This document shows, one piece after another, positions 18,542 to 27,846 of a stretch of DNA of 64,000 nucleotides; the stretch's first letter is position 1; each line of letters starts with the position of its first letter. The stretch spans positions 124,001 to 188,000 of the forward strand of contig NZ_BAZF01000001.1 in assembly GCF_000813145.1 (NCBI RefSeq), given 5' to 3'. The stretch comes from Geobacter sp. OR-1. Its GTDB lineage: Bacteria; Desulfobacterota; Desulfuromonadia; Geobacterales; DSM-12255. The translations under genes and the position numbers were made by a program. The notes beneath the pieces were generated by a model. The model searched no databases. It was not told where the DNA came from and saw only the letters and a list, made by a program, of their open reading frames with translations.

Positions 18542-18565
18542 TATCGCATTTTCTGCAATTGTCAA
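18538..18565 (-). promoter_or_regulatory. Sigma-70-type promoter for XRE-pilMNOPQ
   Basis: On the minus strand TTGACA (18565-18560, perfect -35) is followed after 16 bases by TACATT (18543-18538, four of six -10 positions). Transcription would start near 18531, about 37 bases before the XRE ATG. The same gap (18597-18824) also holds the end of the upstream transcript; no gene is visible in it. Confidence 0.5.
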
Positions 18566-18824
18566 GATGTTTAATATAATTATATGTGATTGTCATGCAT
18601 TTATACTCCTGTACGCATAACTACTATTACAACAAAAACCAAATTCTATTTTGACATCACTGAGTAAGGAGGAACGTCGTCAAAAATGAGAGGGCTCGAT
18701 AATAAAAATATCGGCTGACTTTGAAGAATCTTGAAGGAACTTCATAAAAATATGCGAACTATCTATTTACAGTGGCTTTTTCAGTGCCGAACGTCCGGAG
18801 CCTTCAATCACGGCTGGCTATTTA

Positions 18825-19133
18825 TCAATCCTTGCCTCCCCCAACTGTTATTAAATGCTTGATTTTATTATACACTGACTCTCGAATAATTTTTTTCGTC
18901 TTCAATTGCTCCTTGTATGCATACGGCCGGCCGGCAATTATGCGCAATGAATTTGATTCCCCAATGCCGGGTAAAGATCTCAAGGCCGTATCTGAAGCGG
19001 TATTGATGTTCGTCAGGGTGACTTCTTCTTCATGAGACTTCGAGGTTGTCTTTTTTTCAGCAGCACCGGTAATCGTAACCGATAATAAGCACAGTACGAA
19101 AATTATCATTAATGTTCGTGTCGCCCTGATCAT
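18825..19133 (-). CDS. ComEA-like helix-hairpin-helix protein, exported
   Basis: The 102-residue protein has a signal peptide (about residues 1-24, ending TITGA). A charged linker leads to one HhH motif pair (NINTASDTALRSLPGIGESNSLRIIAG), like the DNA-binding part of ComEA. It lies 38 bases after pilX at the end of the minor pilin operon. ComEA binds incoming DNA in transformation, so the position beside pilus genes suggests DNA uptake or DNA binding at the envelope. HhH domains also occur in proteins of unrelated function. Confidence 0.8.
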   Translation of the reverse strand: MIRATRTLMIIFVLCLLSVTITGAAEKKTTSKSHEEEVTLTNINTASDTALRSLPGIGESNSLRIIAGRPYAYKEQLKTKKIIRESVYNKIKHLITVGGGKD

Positions 19134-19171
19134 GATTTTACCCCCAATTTTTTCTGAGACTTTTTGTCCCC

Positions 19172-19828
19172 CTAATATGCATAAAGAATCGACAAATTGG
19201 ATTTTTCCTGAGAATTTCCTGAATGTTCGGCAGTAACCTCAATCCGGTACAATGCTGGTTTTGGCTGGACGGCAACATCAGAGTTACCTCCTGCAACCCC
19301 GAGTCCACCGTCCAGATAGACTCCGGAAAGATCGCTTCCGGTACACTTACCTTCAGGATAAGGCCGGCTGTCACTGCATACTGTGTCTACGATCTTGCTG
19401 TACAGTGTATATGGATCGGAAGTGGTTGAATTTAAAGTCAGCCTCATATCAGGTGACGTCTTGGGGTCGGTGGTACTGCTGCAAGTACCCCAGCTTGAAG
19501 AAGGGCTAGTCAGCTTCTTATGCAGACAGGCATTTGCCGTAGCGTCGGTAGTTGCCGGGAAATTGAATGCCGTTCCGAATCCGCCGGCGGAGATGGCAGC
19601 AGATGGAGAGGAAATATTGGCAAACAGCTGCGGCATGACATCCTTGGCAATGATCTCAACCCCGCCGTAGGATGCTTCGAGAGAGGTCTTGTAACGCTTA
19701 TTGGCACCGGAAAGTTGTACCCCCGATGTAATCAGGTACATCAAAAACATGACAATGGTTAACGATATGAGCGTCAGCATCAACGACGTTACCAGAGCCA
19801 TCCCTTTTTGATTGCGTATAGGTTTCAT
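19172..19828 (-). CDS. pilX: PilX-like minor pilin assembly protein
   Basis: A 218-residue protein starting MKPIRNQKGMALVTSLMLTL, followed by a long hydrophobic N-terminal helix, as in PilX N-terminal domain proteins. After the prepilin glycine it has M rather than F. The globular part has several cysteines (NACLHKK, WGTCSST, VCSDSRPYPEGKC) that could form disulfides. It lies 15 bases after pilW in the fimT-pilV-pilW-pilX run. Minor pilins of this set prime pilus assembly together with PilY1. Confidence 0.85.
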   Translation of the reverse strand: MKPIRNQKGMALVTSLMLTLISLTIVMFLMYLITSGVQLSGANKRYKTSLEASYGGVEIIAKDVMPQLFANISSPSAAISAGGFGTAFNFPATTDATANACLHKKLTSPSSSWGTCSSTTDPKTSPDMRLTLNSTTSDPYTLYSKIVDTVCSDSRPYPEGKCTGSDLSGVYLDGGLGVAGGNSDVAVQPKPALYRIEVTAEHSGNSQEKSNLSILYAY

Positions 19829-19843
19829 ATCTGTATCCAGACC

Positions 19844-21007
19844 TTAGTTACCAGTAAGATTCTTGGGCCTTACGACCAACCTGTAGATCTTCCATCGGTA
19901 GTTCAGCCACCCTTTGGCAGTCAGTGCCGCCACCGTATAGCTACTCACGAGACTTTCGACATCTCCGACGACAATTTTCGAGCTGTTGGTGAAATTCAGA
20001 TCTTTGGGTCCGTCCTGGGCCATTATATATATCTTCACATATTTCAGCCTGCTTCTGACCTCATCGGGGTTTTCCATAATAGCCTTGATCTCTGCCGGTG
20101 TGGCCGTGCCGGATACCGAGATTTTTGCCGCATCCGAGTCGTATGCCGAAGACTCGTCAATAACCCCTGTACCAGCCACATCCCACCCGAATACCACCTG
20201 CATGTCGGCAACGCAGTCTACCAGAGGGTTTTCAGTGAATTGCCCATCGGAATGGTTAACCGTTCCTTTGTACAATATGCCGACGTTACTGGCACACCAG
20301 GCTGGAACGCTGGAAGCTTGCACCGGTCTTTTCACATAATAATCCGCCCTGTTGAATGGCATCCTGAGATCATTATTTTTGTTAACTCCGTAGATATAAT
20401 AGATCTGGGTTTTGTCGACCGGTGAGACTGAATTAGGGAGATACCCTTTCCAGTCATCTTCAGTAGCATTCACCATGGTACTGGCCATTTTCCCGTCTTT
20501 AGAAAAGGAACGATCAAGAATGACCACTCTGTCGTGCTCAGTATCAAGATTTTCGTCGCCCCTCGGCCAGACTCGTGCCTTGGCAGTGGTCGAAGAATAC
20601 CTCATATAGGTCCATTTCTGGGCAGCCGCATTATTACCGACAGACGACCCCTTGACTGCCAGGTAATCGCCATAAGCGGAATAGTTTTCTCGAGAGACAA
20701 CCGGCCGCGGGACCCCGGACGGAGAGTCATTAAGGCCATCCGGACCTGCTGCGGCTTCAGAATATGTAGGGGTTATCAGAAAAGAAGCCGGCAGACCGAA
20801 CCCCATCTGCATCAGGTCGTGGCGGAACATCTCCAGGCCGACTACCCCTTCGATGTTGCTCTCTTCACTGGAAATAAGTCTGCCGGACGTCTTCAAGATC
20901 GACTCGAATGCTGACGCGGAAATCATTATGACAACGATAAACAGCGCCATGGCGATGACCAGCTCGATTAGTGTAAAACCACGGTTGTTTCGCATGACTA
21001 CACTCAT
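19844..21007 (-). CDS. pilW: PilW-family minor pilin
   Basis: A 387-residue prepilin. The class III/IV leader ends RG|FTLIELVIAMALFIVVIM, with the +5 glutamate that PilD substrates need. The large C-terminal domain (about 45-387) is typical of PilW and carries cysteine pairs (WCASNVG, LVDCVAD). The start at 21007 (MSVVMRNNRG) has CCGGTGGA upstream; the ATG four codons later is possible. It lies 12 bases after pilV. Confidence 0.9.
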   Translation of the reverse strand: MSVVMRNNRGFTLIELVIAMALFIVVIMISASAFESILKTSGRLISSEESNIEGVVGLEMFRHDLMQMGFGLPASFLITPTYSEAAAGPDGLNDSPSGVPRPVVSRENYSAYGDYLAVKGSSVGNNAAAQKWTYMRYSSTTAKARVWPRGDENLDTEHDRVVILDRSFSKDGKMASTMVNATEDDWKGYLPNSVSPVDKTQIYYIYGVNKNNDLRMPFNRADYYVKRPVQASSVPAWCASNVGILYKGTVNHSDGQFTENPLVDCVADMQVVFGWDVAGTGVIDESSAYDSDAAKISVSGTATPAEIKAIMENPDEVRSRLKYVKIYIMAQDGPKDLNFTNSSKIVVGDVESLVSSYTVAALTAKGWLNYRWKIYRLVVRPKNLTGN

Positions 21008-21019
21008 ATTCCACCGGTA

Positions 21020-21430
21020 TTAGTTGTTTGGATTAACGACCATAGAGGAAATCAAATGCCTGAATGTGTTCCCCTTGTGCTGCCAGGACACCGCGACCAC
21101 GACCTCTTTGGAATTCGAACTGGCCGCAGTAACGTTTCTGGTTACGGAATAGCTCTTGGAGCCGCTTCTTATCCGTGTGCTCACAAGAGACGACATATTG
21201 GCCAGGGTATTGAAAGTGGCGGTATCGACAACGGAAGCCTTTGTCTGGACCATCTGATTGTCGGCAACCGATACGGCCTCATTGCGCAGGATATTGGTGA
21301 GGTTCTTTTCGGTCGCCATATTGACCGCCTGCAGCAACCCCAACAGCCCGACCATCATGATCAGAACTGCCACGCAAAACTCAATCAGGGTGAACCCGCT
21401 CTGATTATCTGAACTCACATGTCGCTCCAT
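21020..21430 (-). CDS. pilV: PilV-type minor pilin
   Basis: A 136-residue prepilin with leader ending SG|FTLIEFCVAVLIMMVGLLG and the +5 glutamate. It overlaps the 3' end of fimT by 26 bases, showing translational coupling. The globular region is short and lacks cysteines. Its order after fimT and before pilW is the common minor-pilin order. Confidence 0.9.
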   Translation of the reverse strand: MERHVSSDNQSGFTLIEFCVAVLIMMVGLLGLLQAVNMATEKNLTNILRNEAVSVADNQMVQTKASVVDTATFNTLANMSSLVSTRIRSGSKSYSVTRNVTAASSNSKEVVVAVSWQHKGNTFRHLISSMVVNPNN

Positions 21431-21917
21431 TGATTCTCCCCAGGTTCACCCTTGACTTGGATATGACAATGCAATTGACGGCCGAACCGGCATCATAGGG
21501 GTTGACTATCAGGGTGAAATTCCCTAGAGCGTCATATCCCCTGATATCATATGTCGGCCCGTAGTCGCTTATATCCGCGTTCAGAGCAGCGCCGGACTTC
21601 ATGGTAAGCCCGTATTTCAGGCCGGTCTTACGGAGCACTGTCTGCCCCGCCGCAGTGGGTTCAGACTGTGAACTGTATGTCTTCATCACATAGCCGCTGG
21701 GTTGAAAAATGACACTGTGTATCTTCTTCTGTTGAAAGGCATTGGACCTGGCGCGGTTTAAATCATTATAAATCTCGCGGGTCTGAGCTTCGACATTGTA
21801 TTTTATCACCCATGAACGAAATGATATGGTTGCAATAGTCGAAGCAAACGCGATTATCCCGATAACAATCACAAGCTCAACCAGAGTAACCCCATTGGCC
21901 TTGCGCAAAAACGTCAT
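21405..21917 (-). CDS. fimT: FimT/GspH-type minor pilin
   Basis: Start ATG at 21917 (MTFLRKANG|VTLVELVIVIG) with AGGAAA upstream; it begins within two bases of the pilY1 stop. Valine replaces the usual phenylalanine at +1, but the +5 glutamate is present. A GspH-like domain follows (RARSNAFQQKKIHSVIFQPSGYVM). Length 170 residues. The longer frame to 21968 reads through the pilY1 end and is not used. FimT homologues can also bind DNA in competence. Confidence 0.9.
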   Translation of the reverse strand: MTFLRKANGVTLVELVIVIGIIAFASTIATISFRSWVIKYNVEAQTREIYNDLNRARSNAFQQKKIHSVIFQPSGYVMKTYSSQSEPTAAGQTVLRKTGLKYGLTMKSGAALNADISDYGPTYDIRGYDALGNFTLIVNPYDAGSAVNCIVISKSRVNLGRINGATCEFR

Positions 21918-21918
21918 T

Positions 21919-24900
21919 TTACTTTTCCTGCACATGTATGACCTTCTTTGCCGGTTTGTTACCGGCATTGCTAACGACCGGGGGACGGTCTGCCGGAGGT
22001 TTACCGGTCATGGCAGTCCCCATCTTCCTGCCATCCATGGCTGTCAACGCGGAACCGAGAGGAATCTCCTCAAATGCGCCGGTCGAGACCTGAACCAGCA
22101 TCTTGCCTGTTGTGGTTGATGCCAAGGGGGTCCCTCCCGTATCGTATTTGACGCCCCAGACATAAGAATCACCGCCGAATTTGCATACATCAGCGGTCGG
22201 CTTGAATGTAGTGTACAGAACAAGCCCGTTGGTCAAAGCCACCGGATCGGTTATGTTCCGTTCAGCTCCCATAGAGGCGGATTGCGCGTCCATCTCGATA
22301 TACCATCCTTTTTCAGTTCCCATGGCGCCGATGGTATTCTGCCTTTTAAGGTCTCCTATTCCGAGTATCGGGGCATCAGCAACAGTGCAATCCTTTTTAA
22401 TTTTATTGGTTGCAGTATAACACAAATCCTGGACCCCCATTATATAGCGAGCATTTGTGGAGTCATCGCCGCTGAAAAAGAACCGGCCGGTCCCGAAATA
22501 GAGCCAGAGCTTCCTGTTTTTTCTATCCTGCAGCTTTTCAACTCCTGAAGTCACGGGACCGATACCCTCAATAACCTTGCTGACCGACCAGTTGGCAGGA
22601 TTGGTATCCTCTTTGGTCAGAAGCCGCACAACGCCACCGGTAGTCCAGACATCGCCGGTTGTTGAGAGAATCGGATCAGAGTCCGGGATACTCGCTTTCG
22701 TGTAACCGATATAAAGTGCGTCATCCTGGTAGTTGCCGTCGGTGTTCCTGTCCCATCTGTCCGTATCAATTACCGAGTTGACTATGGTACCGGCAAAAGC
22801 CCTCTTGATATTGGTATCGATTACCCAGTAGTTGCCATTCGGAGCTGCAGGCGGAGCTGCAGTGTTTTTCACCAGAGGCCCGGATGCGCCCAAATCAACT
22901 ACGAATATTTTCAGGTTCTGGTCGGACCGCCCCATAAACCGGTGCATGCCCGTGTCGATCGGCCCGGTCGGGCCTGAGGCGAACACCGCAAACCATTTGC
23001 CGCTCTTGTTTTTGTCGCCGATCCTTACTATTGCCGCGCCGGACGTTGCATAGCCAAGGCCGATATCACCAACCGCATCGGCAGGCGGGAACTCCCATTT
23101 CAATGTCGGCTGATTTACCAAGCTGCCGTCATTGGCGAAATACTGATCTGTTATATCAAGCGCAAAATACGAAGAATATCCGACCCCCCTGGTTGCGTCT
23201 TCATTGTTGGATGCATCGCGGGCAAAAATTGGGGTTTTAACGCAGGTGCCGTTAATATCGGCGGTACAGGCGGAGTTCTTGATGTAAGACGCGCCACCCA
23301 GCCCCATGCTCCCGATAAGCACGGTTTTCCAATTGGACCCGGCTGAATTGTCCCTCTCACAGAGTGAATATTCGGGATTATCCACACATCCGGCAGTGGA
23401 AACATCGGCAATCACTGTCGCGCCGTCAACATAGAAAAGATGTTTGTAATTCTGAGCATCGGTAAAATATTTCAGATATGGCAGCGCACCTCTCGGCACA
23501 TACGCCCACTGCTCCTCCCCAAGATCGGTGCCGGTAAGGGTTGCCTTGATATCGCCGCCGATCACCACATGACCGCTCGGGTTTTTTGGCACGTCCGTTA
23601 TCCCGCTAACAGTGAGTTTGCCCAGTTTGAAGGCATGCAGCATGCCGTCATTGGCCCCGACATACACCATCCCCCTGTTTTTGTAGTTTGCTGATGCTGT
23701 AAAGGCAGCGTAGCTCTTATCTGCATATCCTGCGGGAGCTTCCAGGTTGTATGCATTCAGCTTGTTGGTGGATTGCAGACGGGGAGTTGATGCTACGATA
23801 TCGCCCAGCTTCCATTCCGAAGTGACCGTGGAACCGCCGGACAACAATGAAACCTTTCGGTTCCGGTAGGCGAACTGGTCACTCCCCCGGACATAATCGA
23901 TTATCTTTTTTGCATCAGCGCCATCGGCAGCCTGCAGATAGGGCTGGAGGCTGGTAGTTCTGGTAGCCGCAGCAGTAGGAGCGTAAAATCCCCCTTTGGT
24001 ATCCGTATTCGGTAGCAACAGGGAGTAACCGTCAATACTGGTATGGATTCTCCGGGAATCGGCCGAACGCGCCCACAACTGCTTGCCGGCCCGCCAGAGA
24101 CTGTTAACTAGGTCCGGGTCTTCAGCGGCTGTGATAAGAGAGTCGCCCAGGCCGTCACCGTTAGTGTCCTGCTTGAGTTCGACCTTTGTCTCTGAATTTG
24201 AGAAGAAAAACCGGGCCACATAATCATTTTTCAGATGCAAAATATGGTGAGGGGTAGTGGTTGAGAAATCGGTGTCCTCTCTGACGGTGCTGTTCGCAAT
24301 AAACGGATCAACATAGTACCAAAGATTCTGCATCTCCCCGATCCATGTTGCTGATGTCGCCACATCATTAACAGTAGGAGGAGGGAAGATCTTGTTCGGA
24401 TAAAATACCGCCTGCAGCAGGTTAGCGCCGCTACCCTCGCTGTTGCTCAATATCGAAGCCGCAGTACCGGATGCAACCTTTGCCAGGATATTCGACATGG
24501 CAGTGGCTATGCTCGACTCTAAAACGGCCCCGTCATCAGCTTCAAAATAGGTATCCGGCACGTTGTTGCTATCCTTGTCCCATTCGGATGCAAGGTCCGG
24601 CGATTGGTACTGGTTTGGAGAAGTCCCCTTGTCGTCGCCGTTCTTGCTCTCGAAACCACCGTATTTGGCCATGCTTTGCAGGGTTTTGGTGCCGGTGCCG
24701 TCGCCAAATGCGTAGACCGCATAGAAGGTAATGTTCTGAGTGCCGGTCATGTCATTGCCCAGCGTCGTACTCCGCATGTCATTCACATGGGCGTAGTATG
24801 CCACACCGTCAGCATACTGCCCATCGCTCCCGGTCGGCTTGTCTGCTGCAGTCATTCTTCCGACCCAGGTTGTCACATCGAAAACATTATCGGTATAGCT

Positions 24901-27144
24901 GTTCAGAGACGGATTTGTGGCCAAACCGGGCAGTTTGTCGGTGCTGTTAGCTTCGCCGTCGGTCAGCAGCAGGACAAAGTGCTTCTGGCAAGCGAACTGG
25001 ATGATTGGATTGGCGGGGGGGTTCCAGGTGGCATCACCGTAGTTGGTATTGGAATTAAAGGCGCTTGGTTTTGCCTGGTAATACCTTACCGCTTCGTATA
25101 GCGCCTCGGCGATCGGGGTGTTTGTCTTCGGATTGGTATCCGGACCTTCGATGGCGGTTACCAGATCCCCCACCGGAGAACCCAGCTTTGCCACGATCTT
25201 GCCGCCATCGGTATTTGTGTTGCTGGTGGACCCGAACACCTCAAGGCCGAACCGCACCCGGTCCGAAAGATCCTGCACCAGCCCCTTTGGCTCGGACGTA
25301 CCATACTCGACCCACTTCCCCTTATCCGAATACAGGTATTTTGTTGCCAGAGTGGCACGGTTGGCACCAGCAAGCGTCGTAGACCCCTTGTCGGTAACCC
25401 GCCCTCCGACCAGAACCTTGCGCACTACATCTACCTTGTTCATTTGCCGGAAGTTGAGGTAATTCCCTGACTTGGCGTTAGTTTGCGACAGGTTCAGCGT
25501 AACATTATCTATCAGGTAAACATTGGCGTTACCTGTATCAACCTTGTACATCTTCATCGGATCGAAATAGCCATAGAAAATCGTCGGACATGGATTTGTC
25601 GTAGCATTATGGGCATCGGTGCAACTGTAGGTCTTGTTGTTGTAGTAGGCATAGCCGTCAGTATCGGTCCCCCCCATACTGCCGGAGTTGTCGAAGATGA
25701 TCAGCACATTGGGAGTAAGGTTGGTCTGACCCTGGACAAATGGCGGGATCTGGCAATAGTCGTTACCGGACACCGGAACCGACGCAACAAAATGCACGGT
25801 AATAATACCATTGGCCTGAATATTGTTAAAAGTGTAAGTATTTGACGCCAGCGGCGCCACATCGAGATTGGTGTACGATTTATTCGGATCGGTCACGTAA
25901 ACATGGGAAACGCTGTATCCGGCATTGGCCGTCACAGTGAAGGTCAGGCTGGAACCCTGGGTGACGGCAATGGTGCCGTTTCCGGATGGGCTGGTGATGG
26001 TTCCCGACCCGGAAGGGCTGGAAGCCGACACAGTGGCGGCTATTGTGAAATCAACCTTTTTGAATTTTACGGTAAATGTCGAATCCTGGGTTATGGCCGG
26101 CGTAGTGTAAACCGAACCCGAAACACCGGTAGTAGTGCAACCGCCGCTGTTAAAGTTGACGCAGTCGACTACACAGTTCGCGGAAGTTGAGAGGGCAAAC
26201 GACGAAGTCTCATTGGCATTGACATCGGAACTCGACGGCGACACGGAGTTGGAAGTGCAGGCGGCATCCGTGGCGGCATCAACGCTCCCGCTGACCGTGT
26301 AACTGCTGGCCGCGGTGGAAGCGAAGACAACCCAGAGGACGTACTGCTTCCCGCCGCTCATATCAATTGTAAACGACACAGAGGATGTCTGCGGTGAATC
26401 CGGCAGAGTGACTGGCGTCCATACAGTCGGGCTCAAGCTCTCTCCGTACTCAATTTTTACCACTTTATAGCCTGAGGCAGGCCGCACCGAAATATGCCGG
26501 TGACCATCCGAAGACAGTGATGTACCATTGGCATCGCCGTTGGCAAGCTGTGCATCGGTGCCGTCGGTCTTCCAGACCGATCCGCCGCTGCCGTTGGCAG
26601 CCGGGGTATTGTAACCGGTGGTGTTGTTGGTGCCGTACCAGGCGCCAAGCTGGCCACCATGGGCATCCGGATCGTACGTTTCGAATATGACCCAAATCAG
26701 GTATTTCCTGTCGTTAGATGTATCGAATGAAAACTGGAAGTTGTCGGTCTGGTTTGTTGCCAGCCCTGAGACATCATGCCAGGAGTAGAATGCGGAATAT
26801 GGAGCTGTTACCGTGTCCGGATTGGTCCAGGAAGCCCTGCACCACTTGATCTGCTTGATCTTGTAGCCGGATGCAGGTCTTACTTCGAAAGTTTTCTCGC
26901 CGTCTGACCCTGCCTGATTTTCCAAATGGCTTGAAGTTCCCAGCTGATAGTAATTGTTTCCTTTTCTATAGACTGTACCCCCGGTCCAGTTGGCTGCTGC
27001 GTCATTGAAATCATTAGTGTTATTAGTGCCATAGTATGATGTAAAGTATGGATTCCAGGCAAATGCAGTTGTCGAAAATGCCATCGTACCGAGCAGTGTA
27101 ATGAACAAAGCAACAACAAGCGTTAATATGGATCTGTTTTTCAT
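21919..27144 (-). CDS. pilY1: PilY1-type pilus tip adhesin with von Willebrand A domain
   Basis: A 1741-residue exported protein. The ATG at 27144 (MKNRSILTLVVALFITLLG) has GGAGGAG upstream; a longer frame to 27264 adds implausible residues. After the signal peptide come two related N-terminal modules (FTSYYGTNNTNDFNDAAAN and GAWYGTNNTTGYNTPAAN) and InlB/bacterial-repeat-like domains. A vWA domain follows, with MIDAS start NVLIIFDNSGSMGGTD and later VLLLTDGEAN. The C-terminal third is the PilY1 beta-propeller (GMVYVGANDGMLHAF, KLWLYFGTGRFFF) with a calcium-loop-like DTDRWDRNTDGNYQDD. PilY1 primes assembly with minor pilins, tunes extension and retraction, and mediates adhesion. Confidence 0.95.
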   Translation of the reverse strand: MKNRSILTLVVALFITLLGTMAFSTTAFAWNPYFTSYYGTNNTNDFNDAAANWTGGTVYRKGNNYYQLGTSSHLENQAGSDGEKTFEVRPASGYKIKQIKWCRASWTNPDTVTAPYSAFYSWHDVSGLATNQTDNFQFSFDTSNDRKYLIWVIFETYDPDAHGGQLGAWYGTNNTTGYNTPAANGSGGSVWKTDGTDAQLANGDANGTSLSSDGHRHISVRPASGYKVVKIEYGESLSPTVWTPVTLPDSPQTSSVSFTIDMSGGKQYVLWVVFASTAASSYTVSGSVDAATDAACTSNSVSPSSSDVNANETSSFALSTSANCVVDCVNFNSGGCTTTGVSGSVYTTPAITQDSTFTVKFKKVDFTIAATVSASSPSGSGTITSPSGNGTIAVTQGSSLTFTVTANAGYSVSHVYVTDPNKSYTNLDVAPLASNTYTFNNIQANGIITVHFVASVPVSGNDYCQIPPFVQGQTNLTPNVLIIFDNSGSMGGTDTDGYAYYNNKTYSCTDAHNATTNPCPTIFYGYFDPMKMYKVDTGNANVYLIDNVTLNLSQTNAKSGNYLNFRQMNKVDVVRKVLVGGRVTDKGSTTLAGANRATLATKYLYSDKGKWVEYGTSEPKGLVQDLSDRVRFGLEVFGSTSNTNTDGGKIVAKLGSPVGDLVTAIEGPDTNPKTNTPIAEALYEAVRYYQAKPSAFNSNTNYGDATWNPPANPIIQFACQKHFVLLLTDGEANSTDKLPGLATNPSLNSYTDNVFDVTTWVGRMTAADKPTGSDGQYADGVAYYAHVNDMRSTTLGNDMTGTQNITFYAVYAFGDGTGTKTLQSMAKYGGFESKNGDDKGTSPNQYQSPDLASEWDKDSNNVPDTYFEADDGAVLESSIATAMSNILAKVASGTAASILSNSEGSGANLLQAVFYPNKIFPPPTVNDVATSATWIGEMQNLWYYVDPFIANSTVREDTDFSTTTPHHILHLKNDYVARFFFSNSETKVELKQDTNGDGLGDSLITAAEDPDLVNSLWRAGKQLWARSADSRRIHTSIDGYSLLLPNTDTKGGFYAPTAAATRTTSLQPYLQAADGADAKKIIDYVRGSDQFAYRNRKVSLLSGGSTVTSEWKLGDIVASTPRLQSTNKLNAYNLEAPAGYADKSYAAFTASANYKNRGMVYVGANDGMLHAFKLGKLTVSGITDVPKNPSGHVVIGGDIKATLTGTDLGEEQWAYVPRGALPYLKYFTDAQNYKHLFYVDGATVIADVSTAGCVDNPEYSLCERDNSAGSNWKTVLIGSMGLGGASYIKNSACTADINGTCVKTPIFARDASNNEDATRGVGYSSYFALDITDQYFANDGSLVNQPTLKWEFPPADAVGDIGLGYATSGAAIVRIGDKNKSGKWFAVFASGPTGPIDTGMHRFMGRSDQNLKIFVVDLGASGPLVKNTAAPPAAPNGNYWVIDTNIKRAFAGTIVNSVIDTDRWDRNTDGNYQDDALYIGYTKASIPDSDPILSTTGDVWTTGGVVRLLTKEDTNPANWSVSKVIEGIGPVTSGVEKLQDRKNRKLWLYFGTGRFFFSGDDSTNARYIMGVQDLCYTATNKIKKDCTVADAPILGIGDLKRQNTIGAMGTEKGWYIEMDAQSASMGAERNITDPVALTNGLVLYTTFKPTADVCKFGGDSYVWGVKYDTGGTPLASTTTGKMLVQVSTGAFEEIPLGSALTAMDGRKMGTAMTGKPPADRPPVVSNAGNKPAKKVIHVQEK

Positions 27145-27269
27145 GACGCTTTCTCCTCCACCTGGTAAAACACCTATTCCCCTATTGCTGCAGCTTCTCG
27201 ATATCTCCCGCTTCCTTGAAACCCGGCATTGAACCGTCAGGCAAACACGACAAAACATTCTCAACGCGG

Positions 27270-27815
27270 TCAGACCTGTTTCAAAAACTTTACAAGCTCC
27301 GGCTTGAATAAATAAATCCCGACTGCCGCAATCGCCAAGATCACGACAGCTGCAATTATTATGTTTCTGGTCGAGAAAATCTTCATCATCATCATTTCTG
27401 CCGGGGTATACACCTTCTTACGGCAGTAAGGGCAAGTTTTGAAACCGATGTTTAAGATTTTGCCGCACGAAGGACAGTTCACAAACGTGCTTTTTTCAAC
27501 ATGAGCCTTCATTTGTCGTTCTTCTTTAACGGCATTCTGAGCATTTTTATACTTTTCATACTCGCGGGCATAATCCTTATAAATCATCGAATTGGTTATT
27601 CGCTCGTATATTTCCTGAATCTGCTCAATATTCATCTGGGCATCCTGTGCTTCATCAGGCTTGGATGATCTGAGCTTTTGTTTATACCCCGCCATAAGGT
27701 TATTAAATACTTTATCAACCTTTTCAGGGGGATCACTGAAAGACAACCCCATTACCTTGTAGCAAAGCTCCAAATTGTCATATTTTTCCGCTAGATTTTT
27801 GGCCGAATCACTCAC
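27270..27815 (-). CDS. J-domain-like, zinc-ribbon membrane protein
   Basis: A 181-residue protein with three parts. Residues 15-90 look like a helical J-domain fold (LCYKVMGLSFSDPPEKVDKVF) but lack the HPD tripeptide, so DnaK stimulation is unlikely. At about 110-130 a zinc ribbon has two CxxC pairs (NCPSCGKILNIGFKTCPYC). A C-terminal helix (IIIAAVVILAIAAVGIYLF) anchors it to the membrane with a short tail. It lies between the DsbC-like gene (31-base gap) and pilY1, within the sigma-54-driven operon. It may aid folding or export of the large adhesin; that is inference. Confidence 0.65.
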   Translation of the reverse strand: MSDSAKNLAEKYDNLELCYKVMGLSFSDPPEKVDKVFNNLMAGYKQKLRSSKPDEAQDAQMNIEQIQEIYERITNSMIYKDYAREYEKYKNAQNAVKEERQMKAHVEKSTFVNCPSCGKILNIGFKTCPYCRKKVYTPAEMMMMKIFSTRNIIIAAVVILAIAAVGIYLFKPELVKFLKQV

Positions 27816-27846
27816 ATTTTATCCCCTTGAACCCAAAATAACGTCT

